Assembly (NCBI RefSeq): GCF_004342445.1
Contig: NZ_SLWW01000001.1
Location: 310,001 to 374,000 of the forward strand
Length of the DNA stretch: 64,000 nt
Direction of reading: 5' to 3'
DNA from: Rhodovulum euryhalinum
GTDB taxonomy: Bacteria > Pseudomonadota > Alphaproteobacteria > Rhodobacterales > Rhodobacteraceae
The number at the start of each line of letters is the position of its first letter. The first letter of the stretch is position 1. A program made the translations under genes and the position numbers. Under the pieces are notes generated by a model. That model was not told the DNA's origin and searched no databases. It saw only the letters and a list, made by a program, of their open reading frames with translations. Positions 10,000 to 18,427 of this stretch are shown here, in pieces.

Positions 10000-10378
10000 G
10001 GCGGCGGGGCGACGGCGGCTGTCGCTGACGCCGCTGATCGATGTGATTTTCCTCCTGCTTCTGTTCTTCATGCTCAGCTCGACCTTCACCCGATTTGCCG
10101 AGGTAGACCTGTCCGCCGCGGGCGCAGCCCGTCCCGCCGCACCCGACGCCCGGCCGACATTCCTGCAGCTCGAACCCGAGACGGTACGGCTGAACGGCAC
10201 CGCGTTGTCGCTGGACGACCTGCCCGCAGCTCTGGCCGAGGATGGCGCGATGGACGGGGGGCCGCAGCCCCTTCTCGTCGCGCTGAAGGGCGGGGTGACC
10301 GCGCAACGCCTGACCGATCTCCTGGTGGTGCTGCGCGGGTTGACCGGGCTCGAGGTGACCGTGTTGGGGGCGCCATGA
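9992..10378 (+). CDS. exbD: ExbD-family biopolymer transport protein (first copy)
   Basis: A 128-aa protein with a basic N-terminus (MRRAAGRRRLS), then LTPLIDVIFLLLLFFMLSST: one transmembrane helix with the essential Asp (D in LIDV) that carries protons in ExbD/TolR. A periplasmic C-terminal domain follows. It overlaps exbB by 8 nt and the next exbD by 4 nt. Confidence 0.92.
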   Translation: MRRAAGRRRLSLTPLIDVIFLLLLFFMLSSTFTRFAEVDLSAAGAARPAAPDARPTFLQLEPETVRLNGTALSLDDLPAALAEDGAMDGGPQPLLVALKGGVTAQRLTDLLVVLRGLTGLEVTVLGAP

Positions 10379-10758
10379 GACGGCACGCAAAACGGGCCCC
10401 GCAGGAGCCGACAATCGCGTTGATCAACGTGGTCTTCCTGCTTCTGGTCTTCTTCATCGTCGCGGGAACGCTGGCCCGCCCGCTTGATGCCGACCTGCGG
10501 CTGGTACGTACCGCCGGGCTGGACGGTGCGGCGCCGCCGGATGCGCTGGTGCTGCACCCCGACGGGCGCGTGACCCATGCGGGCGCCGGGATCGACCCGG
10601 CAGCCCATGTCGCGGCGCTGGACGAGACCGCGCGTGCGGTGCTGCGGGTGGTGCCAGACCGAGAGGCACCGGCGGCGGACCTCGTGGCGCTGGGTCGAAC
10701 GCTTCGGTCGGCAGGCGCCGGACGAGTGGTGATCGTGACCGAACGGGGGCTCGAATGA
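10375..10758 (+). CDS. exbD: ExbD-family biopolymer transport protein (second copy)
   Basis: A 127-aa second ExbD. Its helix reads TIALINVVFLLLVFFIVAGT; at the position where the first copy has the proton-carrying Asp (LIDV) this copy has Asn (LINV). That makes a complementary, possibly non-conducting, partner plausible. It overlaps both neighbours by 4 nt. The C-terminal half is a periplasmic TolR/ExbD-like domain. Confidence 0.88.
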   Translation: MRRHAKRAPQEPTIALINVVFLLLVFFIVAGTLARPLDADLRLVRTAGLDGAAPPDALVLHPDGRVTHAGAGIDPAAHVAALDETARAVLRVVPDREAPAADLVALGRTLRSAGAGRVVIVTERGLE

Positions 10759-11588
10759 TCCCCTCCTCGGCAACGGGCAGGATGCTGGCCGCCGGCCTCG
10801 CGCTTGCAGCCCATGGCGCGTTGGCGCTGGCGCTGGTGCCGCCCGGCAAAATCGACATCGCAGGGAGCGCCGGTTCGGTCGAGGCCCGGCTTGGCGCCAG
10901 CTTCGCAGACATGGCGGCAGGGATGCTCACGGCGCTTCAGACCGAAAAGACGGTCGCGGCAGTACAACCACCGCCCGCGCCGCTGCCACTGCCGGTGGCG
11001 CCACCGGCCGCAATGGTGCCTGCACCCGCCCCCGATCTGCTGGCCCCCCTGCCCGCCATGACCGTCCGGGCACCTGATCCCGGCCGGGTCGAGAGCCCAC
11101 CCGCCGAGGCCGCGAAACGGCCCGCACCCCGGCCAGAGCCGCGCCCCGAGCCCGCACGGATAGAGGCGGAACCGGAGCGGGACCCTGAGGAGACACCCCG
11201 CAAGGCGGCCCGTGCAACGCCCCGCGGCAATGCCGATCGCGACGCCCGCGCGGGGCAGGAAACCGGCCGCGAGCAGGCGAAGGCCGCGACCAGCGGCTTG
11301 GGCGGCACCACGGGCGAAACCGGCAACGCGGCAGTCAGCAACTATCCCGGACTCGTGATGCGCAAGCTGGCCCGCGTGCCGCGGCCGCGCCTGGCCGCGC
11401 GCGGTGCGACGGTCGTGGCCTTCCGGATCGCCGACAATGGCAGGCTTGCCACGGCATCCGTCGCCCAGAGTTCGGGAGCGGCCGCGCTCGACCACGCCGC
11501 CCTTCGTCTCGTACAGCGCGCCGCCCCCTTCCCGCCCCCGCCGAGCGGCGCCCAGCGCAGCTTTTCGATCCGGATCGAGGGGCGTTAG
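10755..11588 (+). CDS. tonB: TonB-family energy transducer
   Basis: A 277-aa protein with a single N-terminal anchor (about residues 9-31), a long Pro/Ala/Glu-rich spacer (about 70-180, rich in PAP and PEP) to span the periplasm, and a C-terminal TonB domain beginning YPGLVMRKLARVPRP (about 198) and ending in FSIRIEGR. It transmits proton-motive force from ExbB/ExbD to outer-membrane receptors, presumably the one encoded next. It is the last gene of the five-gene operon. Confidence 0.9.
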   Translation: MIPSSATGRMLAAGLALAAHGALALALVPPGKIDIAGSAGSVEARLGASFADMAAGMLTALQTEKTVAAVQPPPAPLPLPVAPPAAMVPAPAPDLLAPLPAMTVRAPDPGRVESPPAEAAKRPAPRPEPRPEPARIEAEPERDPEETPRKAARATPRGNADRDARAGQETGREQAKAATSGLGGTTGETGNAAVSNYPGLVMRKLARVPRPRLAARGATVVAFRIADNGRLATASVAQSSGAAALDHAALRLVQRAAPFPPPPSGAQRSFSIRIEGR

Positions 11589-11948
11589 GGCTCAACCCAA
11601 CCGGGGCGAAGCGAAATCCATCCCGCCGCCTGTTCGCCGGCCCGGCCCTCAACGAGGCCGGGACCGGCACCTGAAGCTTCGCGTCGCGACATCGCGGCGG
11701 CATGGGGCCGCGCGGCCAGCGCCCGGAACCGCCTTGCGCGCCGGCGGATGCGCCAGATCAATGGTTGACCGTTATAGTAAGATAAATTATCCGGATAGTG
11801 TCCGGGGCCGCGCAAGCAGGCCCGAGGCATTGCCAGGCTTCGACCCAGCCAGATCATCCAGAAAACCGAAGAAACAACCGCAAGTGCGCGGGCGGCGGCC
11901 GTCTTTTCGGCCGTGCCGGGCTGGCGCCCTGTTGCGAGGGGGACAGAC
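11589..11948. other. Intergenic region upstream of the TonB-dependent receptor
   Basis: 360 nt without a supportable gene. It holds a markedly AT-rich island at 11765-11803, containing TTGACC and a small palindrome (separate entry), and further down two CGGCCG copies around TCTTTT shortly before the receptor's ribosome-binding site, which could fold as a leader hairpin. This is the probable iron-responsive promoter of the receptor operon. Confidence 0.45.
11781..11791. promoter_or_regulatory. Possible iron-regulator operator (GATAA-A-TTATC) in the receptor promoter
   Basis: A perfect 5-1-5 palindrome GATAAATTATC lies within an AT-rich stretch of otherwise GC-rich DNA. It resembles the core of Fur/Mur boxes (GATAAT repeats) but is shorter than a full site; a further TTAT at 11772-11775 pairs with the ATAA. 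TTGACC at 11765-11770 could be a -35 element. Position and context fit an iron-responsive operator; the identity of the regulator is inference. Confidence 0.35.
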
Positions 11949-13949
11949 ATGATCGGGCAACCGAACAAGACGGGATTGCGCTCACTGGCCGGGGTCGCGC
12001 TTGGCGCTTTGGCCGGGACCCAGGCACTGGCGCAGGAGGCGGCAGCCAAGGACAGCTATCTGGGCGAAATCGTCATCTCGGCCACCGGATTCGAACAGCA
12101 GATCGCAGACGCGCCCGCGACAATCACCGTGATCTCGGCGGACGATCTGGCGGGCAAGTCCTATGCCGGCATCACCGATGTTCTGGACGACATTCCGGGC
12201 ATCTCGATCGAGACCACCGGCGCGGGCAAGCTGCCCGGCACCAGTTCGATCAACATGCGCGGCCTGGGCGAAAACTATGTGCTGTTCCTTGTCGATGGCA
12301 AGCCGGTGGGCGAGTCGCAGGACGCCTACTACAACGGCTGGGGCGGCGGCCAACGCATCCAGACCCTGCCGCCGCCCAGCGCGATCGAGCGCATCGAGGT
12401 GGTACGCGGCCCGATGTCGGCGCTTTACGGCTCCAGCGCGCTGGGGGGCGTGATCAACATCATCACCAAGCGGACGGCAGATGTCTGGAGCGGCAGCCTG
12501 ACCTATGGCCACACCCTGAACGAGAACGCTGTCGAGGGGAACTCGGCCCAGATCGACTATTACCTGACCGGGCCGCTGATCCGCGACCGGCTGGGCCTGA
12601 CCTTCTACGGCGGGCGCAACAAGCGCGACCCCGACGATTTCCAGGGCGGCCGGTCCGGGCGCGAGCGCGACTCGAACGGGATCAAGCTGAGCTGGGTGAT
12701 GACCGAGGCGCAGGATCTCGACCTGGAATTGCGCAGGACCGTGCAGCGCACGACCAACGACCTGGGCAACGCGACCAGCGATAAACTGGTCAGGACCACC
12801 CGCGACGACCTGTCGCTGACCCACCGTCTGCGCTGGGATAACGGGTTCGAGACGACCTCGTTCCTTGCCCGCGAGAACGTCGATATCGACGAGGGCAACA
12901 ACCTGTCCTCGCACAGCATGCTGACGCTGAACAGCCGCACGCTGATGCAGTTCGGCCGGCACACGGCGACGGCGGGTCTGGAATACAAGCTGGAACAGAC
13001 CGAGCATGACGCCGACCGCTTCCCCGCCGGGGTCAGCGACCCGGAACGCTGGCACCTGTCGCTGTTCGGCGAGGACGACATCGCGCTGACCGAGGATTTC
13101 ACCCTGACGCTGGGCGCGCGATTCGACGACAACGAGAATTACGGCGAGCATGTCACGCCGCGCATCTATGGCGTCTACCACCTGAACGACGCCTTCACGC
13201 TCAAGGGGGGCATAAGCGGTGGCTACCGCGTGCCCTCGCTCAAGCAGGCCGACAGCAATGTGGGCGAGCAGTCCGGCGGCAACGGGCTGTCGGTCGACCA
13301 GGGCAACTCGGACCTCAAGCCCGAGGAAAGCGTCAACTACGAGATCGGCACGATCTGGCAGCCCCGCAGCGACCTTCAGATCGGCCTGACGGCCTATCGC
13401 ACCGACTTCAAGGACCGCATCGGCAAGACGCTGATCTGCGACTCGCCGCTGGCGGCAGACCGCAACGACGTGGCCAATTTCGCCTGCCTCTTCGAGGGCG
13501 AGTTGCGCTACCGGATCAACCAGTACACCAATATCGACCGGGCCGAGATCAACGGCATCGAGGCGACGCTGGACTATCGCCTGGGTCAGGTCGACATCAG
13601 CGCCAACTACACCTTCTCCGACAGCGAGATCACCCGGGGCGCCAATCTCGGCGAGCCGCTGAACGCGCTGCCTAGGCACATGTTCAACCTTGGCTTCGAC
13701 TGGGATGCCACAGACCGGCTGAACCTCTGGACCAAGGCCAAGTACAAGAGCGAGACGAACGAGGTTCTCAGCGCGGACCGCACGCCGGGCTACACCATCG
13801 TCGACATGGGCGCGCGGTATCGGGTCAACGACCGCGTCGACGGCTTTCTCGGCATCTACAACGTCTTCGACAAGAAGATCACGAACGACACCTACGGATC
13901 CTTGCTGGACGGGCGGCGGTACTACCTCGGCCTGACGGCGACGTTCTGA
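11949..13949 (+). CDS. TonB-dependent outer-membrane receptor, ferric-siderophore type
   Basis: A 666-aa receptor. The signal peptide ends at about residue 29 (GTQALAQ). A TonB box-like segment GEIVISA follows, then the plug domain (about 45-165; LDDIPGISIE, SSINMRGLGENYVLFLVDGK, RIEVVRGPMSALYGSSALGG) and a 22-strand-type barrel ending in a C-terminal aromatic (YYLGLTATF). Sequence style is FepA/BfrD/colicin-receptor-like, so a ferric catecholate or other siderophore is likely; heme is less likely since no FRAP/NPNL motif was seen. ATG at 11949 with GAGGGGG upstream. It heads a unit with DUF3649, PepSY and DUF3325 genes, a known iron-uptake gene set. Confidence 0.93.
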   Translation: MIGQPNKTGLRSLAGVALGALAGTQALAQEAAAKDSYLGEIVISATGFEQQIADAPATITVISADDLAGKSYAGITDVLDDIPGISIETTGAGKLPGTSSINMRGLGENYVLFLVDGKPVGESQDAYYNGWGGGQRIQTLPPPSAIERIEVVRGPMSALYGSSALGGVINIITKRTADVWSGSLTYGHTLNENAVEGNSAQIDYYLTGPLIRDRLGLTFYGGRNKRDPDDFQGGRSGRERDSNGIKLSWVMTEAQDLDLELRRTVQRTTNDLGNATSDKLVRTTRDDLSLTHRLRWDNGFETTSFLARENVDIDEGNNLSSHSMLTLNSRTLMQFGRHTATAGLEYKLEQTEHDADRFPAGVSDPERWHLSLFGEDDIALTEDFTLTLGARFDDNENYGEHVTPRIYGVYHLNDAFTLKGGISGGYRVPSLKQADSNVGEQSGGNGLSVDQGNSDLKPEESVNYEIGTIWQPRSDLQIGLTAYRTDFKDRIGKTLICDSPLAADRNDVANFACLFEGELRYRINQYTNIDRAEINGIEATLDYRLGQVDISANYTFSDSEITRGANLGEPLNALPRHMFNLGFDWDATDRLNLWTKAKYKSETNEVLSADRTPGYTIVDMGARYRVNDRVDGFLGIYNVFDKKITNDTYGSLLDGRRYYLGLTATF

Positions 13950-13968
13950 GCGGGCGGAGACGGGAGAG

Positions 13969-14265
13969 ATGGCACATCCGCCCCCCGAGGCCCGCCACCG
14001 GATCGCAATCGCCGTCAGGGCGGCAGCCGCAATTCTCGGCGGTTACCTCATGGCGAATCTTGTCGTGGTCGTCGTCCAGCGCGCGATGCCCGAAAGCGGC
14101 ACCGACGCCTCGCGGCTGGGGGCGATGCTGGGCTTCATCCTGTTCGCCGTGGTGGCGATCTGGGCCTTTTCGGCGCGCAGCACCTGGGCCGCGGTCACCG
14201 GGATCGCCCTGCCCGCGCTGCTGCTGACCCTTGTCCTGTTGGTCCTGCCCGGAGGTGGCGCATGA
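13969..14265 (+). CDS. DUF3649-like small membrane protein of iron-uptake locus
   Basis: A 98-aa protein with three hydrophobic stretches (about residues 14-36, 48-66 and 71-94). Small DUF3649 proteins sit between a ferric-siderophore receptor and a PepSY_TM protein in many proteobacteria, and this gene has exactly that position: 19 nt after the receptor (GGGAGAG ribosome-binding site) and overlapping the PepSY gene by 4 nt. Its biochemical role is unknown; a helper in inner-membrane ferric-siderophore reduction is inferred from context. Confidence 0.7.
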   Translation: MAHPPPEARHRIAIAVRAAAAILGGYLMANLVVVVVQRAMPESGTDASRLGAMLGFILFAVVAIWAFSARSTWAAVTGIALPALLLTLVLLVLPGGGA

Positions 14266-15887
14266 AGGCCGGTTTCAGACAATCCATGGCGTGGCTGCAC
14301 ACCTGGACGGGGCTCCTGCTGGGGTGGCTGCTGTTCGCGGTCTTCCTGACCGGGACCATTGCCTATTTCCGCGAAGAGGTGACGCTCTGGATGCAGCCCG
14401 AACTGCACGGCTCGGTGCCCGGCCCGAACAGCGCGGCGCTGGCGATGCAGCGGCTTGCCGACATCGCCCCCCATGCTGACAACTGGACCATCGCGTTGCC
14501 CTCGCCGCGCAGCACCACCATCGACCTGCTCTGGCGCAAGCCCGGGGAAGAGGGCGGGCGGCGCAGCGGCGAACGGGCGGTGCTGGACGCCACCACCGGC
14601 GAGGTGCTGCACCCACGCGAGACGGCGGGCGGTGATTTCCTCTACCGCTTCCATTTCGAACTGCACGGCCTGCCGCGCGAACTGGCGCGCTGGATCGTCG
14701 GGATCGCGACCATGGCGATGTTCTTGGCGATCCTGAGCGGGGTCATCACCCACAAGAAGATCTTCAAGGATTTCTTTACCTTCCGCCCCCACAAGGGGCA
14801 GCGGTCATGGCTGGACATGCACAACATGACTGCGGTTCTGGCCCTGCCCTTCCACGTGATGATCACCTTTTCGGGGCTGGTGCTGTTCCTCTACACGCTC
14901 TACCCCTTCGTGATCGAGGCGCCCCGGCGCGGGCAACCCCCACAGGCGGCACAGGTTCAACCGCAGCAGATGGAGGCGCCCCCCGGCCAGCATGGCCCGC
15001 GCATGGGCCAGGTGGACACGGCGCCCGCCGACCTGGTGGCGATCGGGCCACTGATGCGCGTCGCCGAAGAGCGGTTCGGCCGCCCGGTCGGCCGTATCGC
15101 CGTCGAAAAGCTGCAATCGCCGCGGCCCGAGATCGTTTTGTCCGCCCGTGGCGCCGACAGCCTGATCGCGCAGGGCGGCGGGGGTGGCGGGGGCGGCACC
15201 GCGCTGCGCTTCGACGGGACGACCGGCGCGCTGATCGGCGCCCCCCCGCCGCGCGAGCTGTCGGCCGTCGCCGCGGTCAATGCCGCGCTCGGCACCCTGC
15301 ACCGCGCCCGCTTTGCAGATACGTGGCTGCGCTGGCTGTTCTTCCTGTCGGGCATCGGCGGCACCGTAATGGTGGGCACGGGCCTGTTCCTGTGGGTATC
15401 GAAACGCGCGGCAAAACATGCCAGGGCGGGGCGTACGCCGTCTGGCTTCCGGCTGGTCGAGCGGCTGAACGTGGGCGGCGTGGTGGGCCTGTCGGTGGCG
15501 ATCGGGGCCTATTTCTGGGCAAACCGTCTCTTGCCGGTCGATCTGACGAACCGGGCCGACCAGGAAATCCGCGTGTTCTTCGGGGTCTGGGCGCTGGCCT
15601 GCCTGCATGCCTTCCTGCGCGGCCCCGCGCGGGCCTGGCCCGAACAGCTTGGTCTTGCCGCGATCCTGTTCGCTGGCATGCCGCTTCTGAATGCGGCGAC
15701 CGGCGGCGGCGATCTGGTCCACACGATCCTGCAGGGCAACTGGATTCTGGCCGGGGTCGATCTGGCGGCACTGCTGGGCGGCCTGGCCTTCGCCTATGCC
15801 GCCCGGGCCACCGCCACGCCCGCCACGGCCAGAACCGCGCGTCCGCCACGCGCCCCTTCCCGCCCCGACGACGTGCCCGGAGAATGA
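14262..15887 (+). CDS. PepSY-domain transmembrane protein (ferric-siderophore reductase-like)
   Basis: A 541-aa PepSY_TM protein. The hallmark start MAWLHTWTGLLLGWLLF is TM1; further helices lie at about 140-160 and 195-215 and in a C-terminal four-helix block (about 355-525). Conserved His in MAWLHTW, FHFELHG, VITHKKIF, LDMHNMTA and LPFHVMI could bind haem or flavin-linked redox centres. Relatives such as Pseudomonas FpvG reduce ferric siderophore in the periplasm. A run of eight glycines lies near residue 308 in the periplasmic domain, probably a flexible linker. It overlaps the upstream gene by 4 nt; the DUF3325 gene follows after 4 nt. Confidence 0.85.
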   Translation: MKAGFRQSMAWLHTWTGLLLGWLLFAVFLTGTIAYFREEVTLWMQPELHGSVPGPNSAALAMQRLADIAPHADNWTIALPSPRSTTIDLLWRKPGEEGGRRSGERAVLDATTGEVLHPRETAGGDFLYRFHFELHGLPRELARWIVGIATMAMFLAILSGVITHKKIFKDFFTFRPHKGQRSWLDMHNMTAVLALPFHVMITFSGLVLFLYTLYPFVIEAPRRGQPPQAAQVQPQQMEAPPGQHGPRMGQVDTAPADLVAIGPLMRVAEERFGRPVGRIAVEKLQSPRPEIVLSARGADSLIAQGGGGGGGGTALRFDGTTGALIGAPPPRELSAVAAVNAALGTLHRARFADTWLRWLFFLSGIGGTVMVGTGLFLWVSKRAAKHARAGRTPSGFRLVERLNVGGVVGLSVAIGAYFWANRLLPVDLTNRADQEIRVFFGVWALACLHAFLRGPARAWPEQLGLAAILFAGMPLLNAATGGGDLVHTILQGNWILAGVDLAALLGGLAFAYAARATATPATARTARPPRAPSRPDDVPGE

Positions 15888-15891
15888 GGCG

Positions 15892-16236
15892 ATGCTGTCC
15901 TGGTTGTCCCTGACCTTGGCCTATGCCGGCTTCGCCGCGCTGGCGCTGTCGATGCCACGGCATTGCGCGCAGCGTCACCCGGGCAAGCCCACCCGCCTTT
16001 CGCAACGCCTGTTTCAGGGGCTTGGCTGGGGCGGGCTCGGGCTGTCACTCTGGCCAGCCATCGCGCATTGGGGCGTTTCCATCGGCCTGACCGCGTGGCT
16101 GGGTCTTGCAACCGTGGCGGCCTTCGCCCTGGGCATGGCACTGAGCCTTGTCGAGTCCGTCGCACCACGCGGTATCATCGCGCTTCCTGCCCTCGCGGGG
16201 ATCACCGCGGCGTGCGCGGCAAGCCTTGCCGGCTGA
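15892..16236 (+). CDS. DUF3325 small membrane protein
   Basis: A 114-aa, four-helix membrane protein (helices near residues 4-20, 45-62, 66-86 and 92-112) with a charged loop RHCAQRHPGKPTR after helix 1. DUF3325 proteins co-occur with PepSY_TM and DUF3649 proteins next to TonB-dependent siderophore receptors. Start ATG at 15892 lies 4 nt after the PepSY stop, so it is the last gene of the receptor unit. Function not known. Confidence 0.75.
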   Translation: MLSWLSLTLAYAGFAALALSMPRHCAQRHPGKPTRLSQRLFQGLGWGGLGLSLWPAIAHWGVSIGLTAWLGLATVAAFALGMALSLVESVAPRGIIALPALAGITAACAASLAG

Positions 16237-16375
16237 ACGCCGACAGGGCAAGGCGACGCGGGAAGAGGAGGCCGCCGACAGGAAGGATTGCCGCCTCAGA
16301 CGCAGGTGGCAGCGCCGTCCGCGAGGCCCGGCGCCGGTTCGAGTCCCGATCCGGCCCTATGCGCCCAAAGATGGA

Positions 16376-18208
16376 TCACAAGGCCGGCGCCCGTGCGTCC
16401 GGCCCAAGGGCCTCCAGCAGGAAATTCTTGCCCTCGTACCGCGCCTGCGCCTTGAGCTCGGTCATGCGCGACGTGATCTCAAGGGTCGATTGGGGGCGAT
16501 AATCCGCGGGGATGCGGATTGCGGCAACCGTACAGGACAAAAGCGGAAACCTGCGAACGGTTCCGTCTCGCGCCCGCCCGACGATGTACCCGGCCTCACG
16601 ATCCTCTGGGCTGTAAAGGCTTTCGGCGACATGGCGGAACCGCTCTCCGATCTCGGCCAGCAGCGCCTCTGCCTTGGCGCAGGCAGACCCCTCGCTGCCG
16701 ATGAAGAAATCGTCGCCACCGATATGGCCAACAAAAACCGCGTAGTCCCGCTCCAGTGATTTCAGGATGGAGGCGATCATCAGGATCGCGCGATCCCCCA
16801 TCTCGAACCCGTACTTGTCGTTGAACGGCTTGAAATTGTCGATGTCCAGATACGAGGCGAGACGGCAGGTATCAGCGTGCTCGACGCAGTGGATCAGAAA
16901 GTCCTGGATCGCATTGTTGCCGGGCAGCCGGGTGAGCGGATTCTGCGCGGCGGCCTGCCTCAGACGGATTTCGTTGGCAAGCTTGAGCAGCGACGTCGAT
17001 GAGAGATATCCGTGGTATTGCAATGACTTCGTGACGATCACCCCATCCCCGGCACGATCCGCGATCAGTTCCAGCCGCGGGGCGAGCGGCGTGGTGCTTT
17101 CGAGGGTCGCAATGGGCCGGACAAAGCTCTTGACCGTGAGCCCGATCGACCTGTTCCTTGCAAGGTCAAGCCCGAAATGGGAATAGATCAGCGATTTGAC
17201 TTCCCTTTCGCGGACGGCGCCGCGCGGCAGGCCGCCCTCGTCGATCGTGGGGAACACGCTTTGTTCGGGTTCCATCGCGATCAGGTCGAACAGGTCGCGC
17301 AGCGTCGAATCCTCCGTCAGGACAGCGACGTCTTCCATGAAGGTGTCGATCGCCAGGTCATCGTTCTGCGACCGCCTGCCGGGTGCCTTCGCCATCAATT
17401 CGGAATAGGCCGGCTCCAATGCGGTAACGTCGACAGACGGACGGGCGATCAGATACCCTTGCACGAGATCGCAATTCGCCTCGCGGCAACTGACCAGTTC
17501 TTCGATCGTTTCGACACCTTCGGCGATCACCCGGCTGCCAAGGGTATGCGCGAGATCCACGATCGAGCTGACCAGCAAGCGCTTTTTCGCATCGCTTGGC
17601 ATCGACTTTATGAAGAACCTGTCGATCTTTATGAAATCCGGGGACGCTTGATAAAGCATCTGCATCCCGGAACTGCCGGTCCCGAAATCGTCGATCGCAA
17701 TCAGGAAACCGGCGTTGCGCAAACCTTCGACCGCCACCTCGAAGGCATCGGGTTCAAGCGGCTGGTGCGCCTCGGACAGTTCAATGCAGATGTCGCGGGC
17801 CCGCATGTCCAGCAGGTCGCACCGAAGGTCGAGGAACGCGCGCAGGTCCCGCCAGCGTTCGAGATTTCGGCCATCGAGATTGATGAACAGCAGCGGGCTG
17901 CCGCTGTGCGGCAAGGCGGATTTCGCGGTCATCGCCTTGGTGATCAGGCAGGAATCGAGTTCGAACAGGCGCCTGATCGAAGCGGCGTGATCGAGCAGCG
18001 CGGCGGGATGGGGAAAACCGAGGTCGTCGAATCCCCGCACAAAGGCCTCATGCGCGAGCACCTTTCCGGAATTGGCGTCGATGATCGGCTGCAGCGCCAC
18101 GCGCAGCAGTTGGTCGGCACCCTCGACAAAGCGTTCGGCCTTGAAATTCCTCAGCCAAACCGGTTGTTCCATACCCATGGCGGCTCTCGTCGCGTATGCT
18201 TGCCCCAT
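16376..18208 (-). CDS. Cyclic-di-GMP protein, EAL-CBS-GGDEF order
   Basis: A 610-aa cytoplasmic protein with no TM segments. Residues ~35-270 form an EAL phosphodiesterase domain: EAFVR in place of EALVR, then INLDGRN, ICIELSE, IAIDDFGTGSS, FIKIDRFF, IAEGVET and QGYLIARP, so the metal-binding acidic residues are present. A central part (~285-415) looks like a CBS pair. The C-terminal GGDEF domain (~430-590) has FVGHIGGDDFFIGSE, i.e. GGDDF at the A-site, and no RxxD inhibitory site at the usual spacing. It probably hydrolyses c-di-GMP, with GTP or c-di-GMP sensing through the degenerate cyclase domain. Start is uncertain: ATGs at 18208, 18178 and 18172 all lack a good ribosome-binding site. 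Confidence 0.85.
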   Translation of the reverse strand: MGQAYATRAAMGMEQPVWLRNFKAERFVEGADQLLRVALQPIIDANSGKVLAHEAFVRGFDDLGFPHPAALLDHAASIRRLFELDSCLITKAMTAKSALPHSGSPLLFINLDGRNLERWRDLRAFLDLRCDLLDMRARDICIELSEAHQPLEPDAFEVAVEGLRNAGFLIAIDDFGTGSSGMQMLYQASPDFIKIDRFFIKSMPSDAKKRLLVSSIVDLAHTLGSRVIAEGVETIEELVSCREANCDLVQGYLIARPSVDVTALEPAYSELMAKAPGRRSQNDDLAIDTFMEDVAVLTEDSTLRDLFDLIAMEPEQSVFPTIDEGGLPRGAVREREVKSLIYSHFGLDLARNRSIGLTVKSFVRPIATLESTTPLAPRLELIADRAGDGVIVTKSLQYHGYLSSTSLLKLANEIRLRQAAAQNPLTRLPGNNAIQDFLIHCVEHADTCRLASYLDIDNFKPFNDKYGFEMGDRAILMIASILKSLERDYAVFVGHIGGDDFFIGSEGSACAKAEALLAEIGERFRHVAESLYSPEDREAGYIVGRARDGTVRRFPLLSCTVAAIRIPADYRPQSTLEITSRMTELKAQARYEGKNFLLEALGPDARAPAL

Positions 18209-18427
18209 GGAATAGTCCGGCAGGGCTTAAATCGCGATGAACGACGCAAGGGGTGCGAGACAATCGTGTCGTCGCATCGGCTTTTCCGGGAAGGTCACGA
18301 CGATGACAGGCTGGCCGCGCCGGTCGATCCGCGCTTTGCGCCAGTCGGGCGGCCACGTCCGACGACAGCGGCACGCAGACGGATGTGACGGCACCGCCGC
18401 ATCCTGCGCGCGGAGGGGAACCGCCCG

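Noticed and set aside
16336-16346. GGTTCGAGTCC, resembling a tRNA T-loop, suggesting a tRNA or att remnant
   Set aside because: The flanking stem has two mismatches in five pairs and no acceptor, D-arm or anticodon arm could be folded around it.
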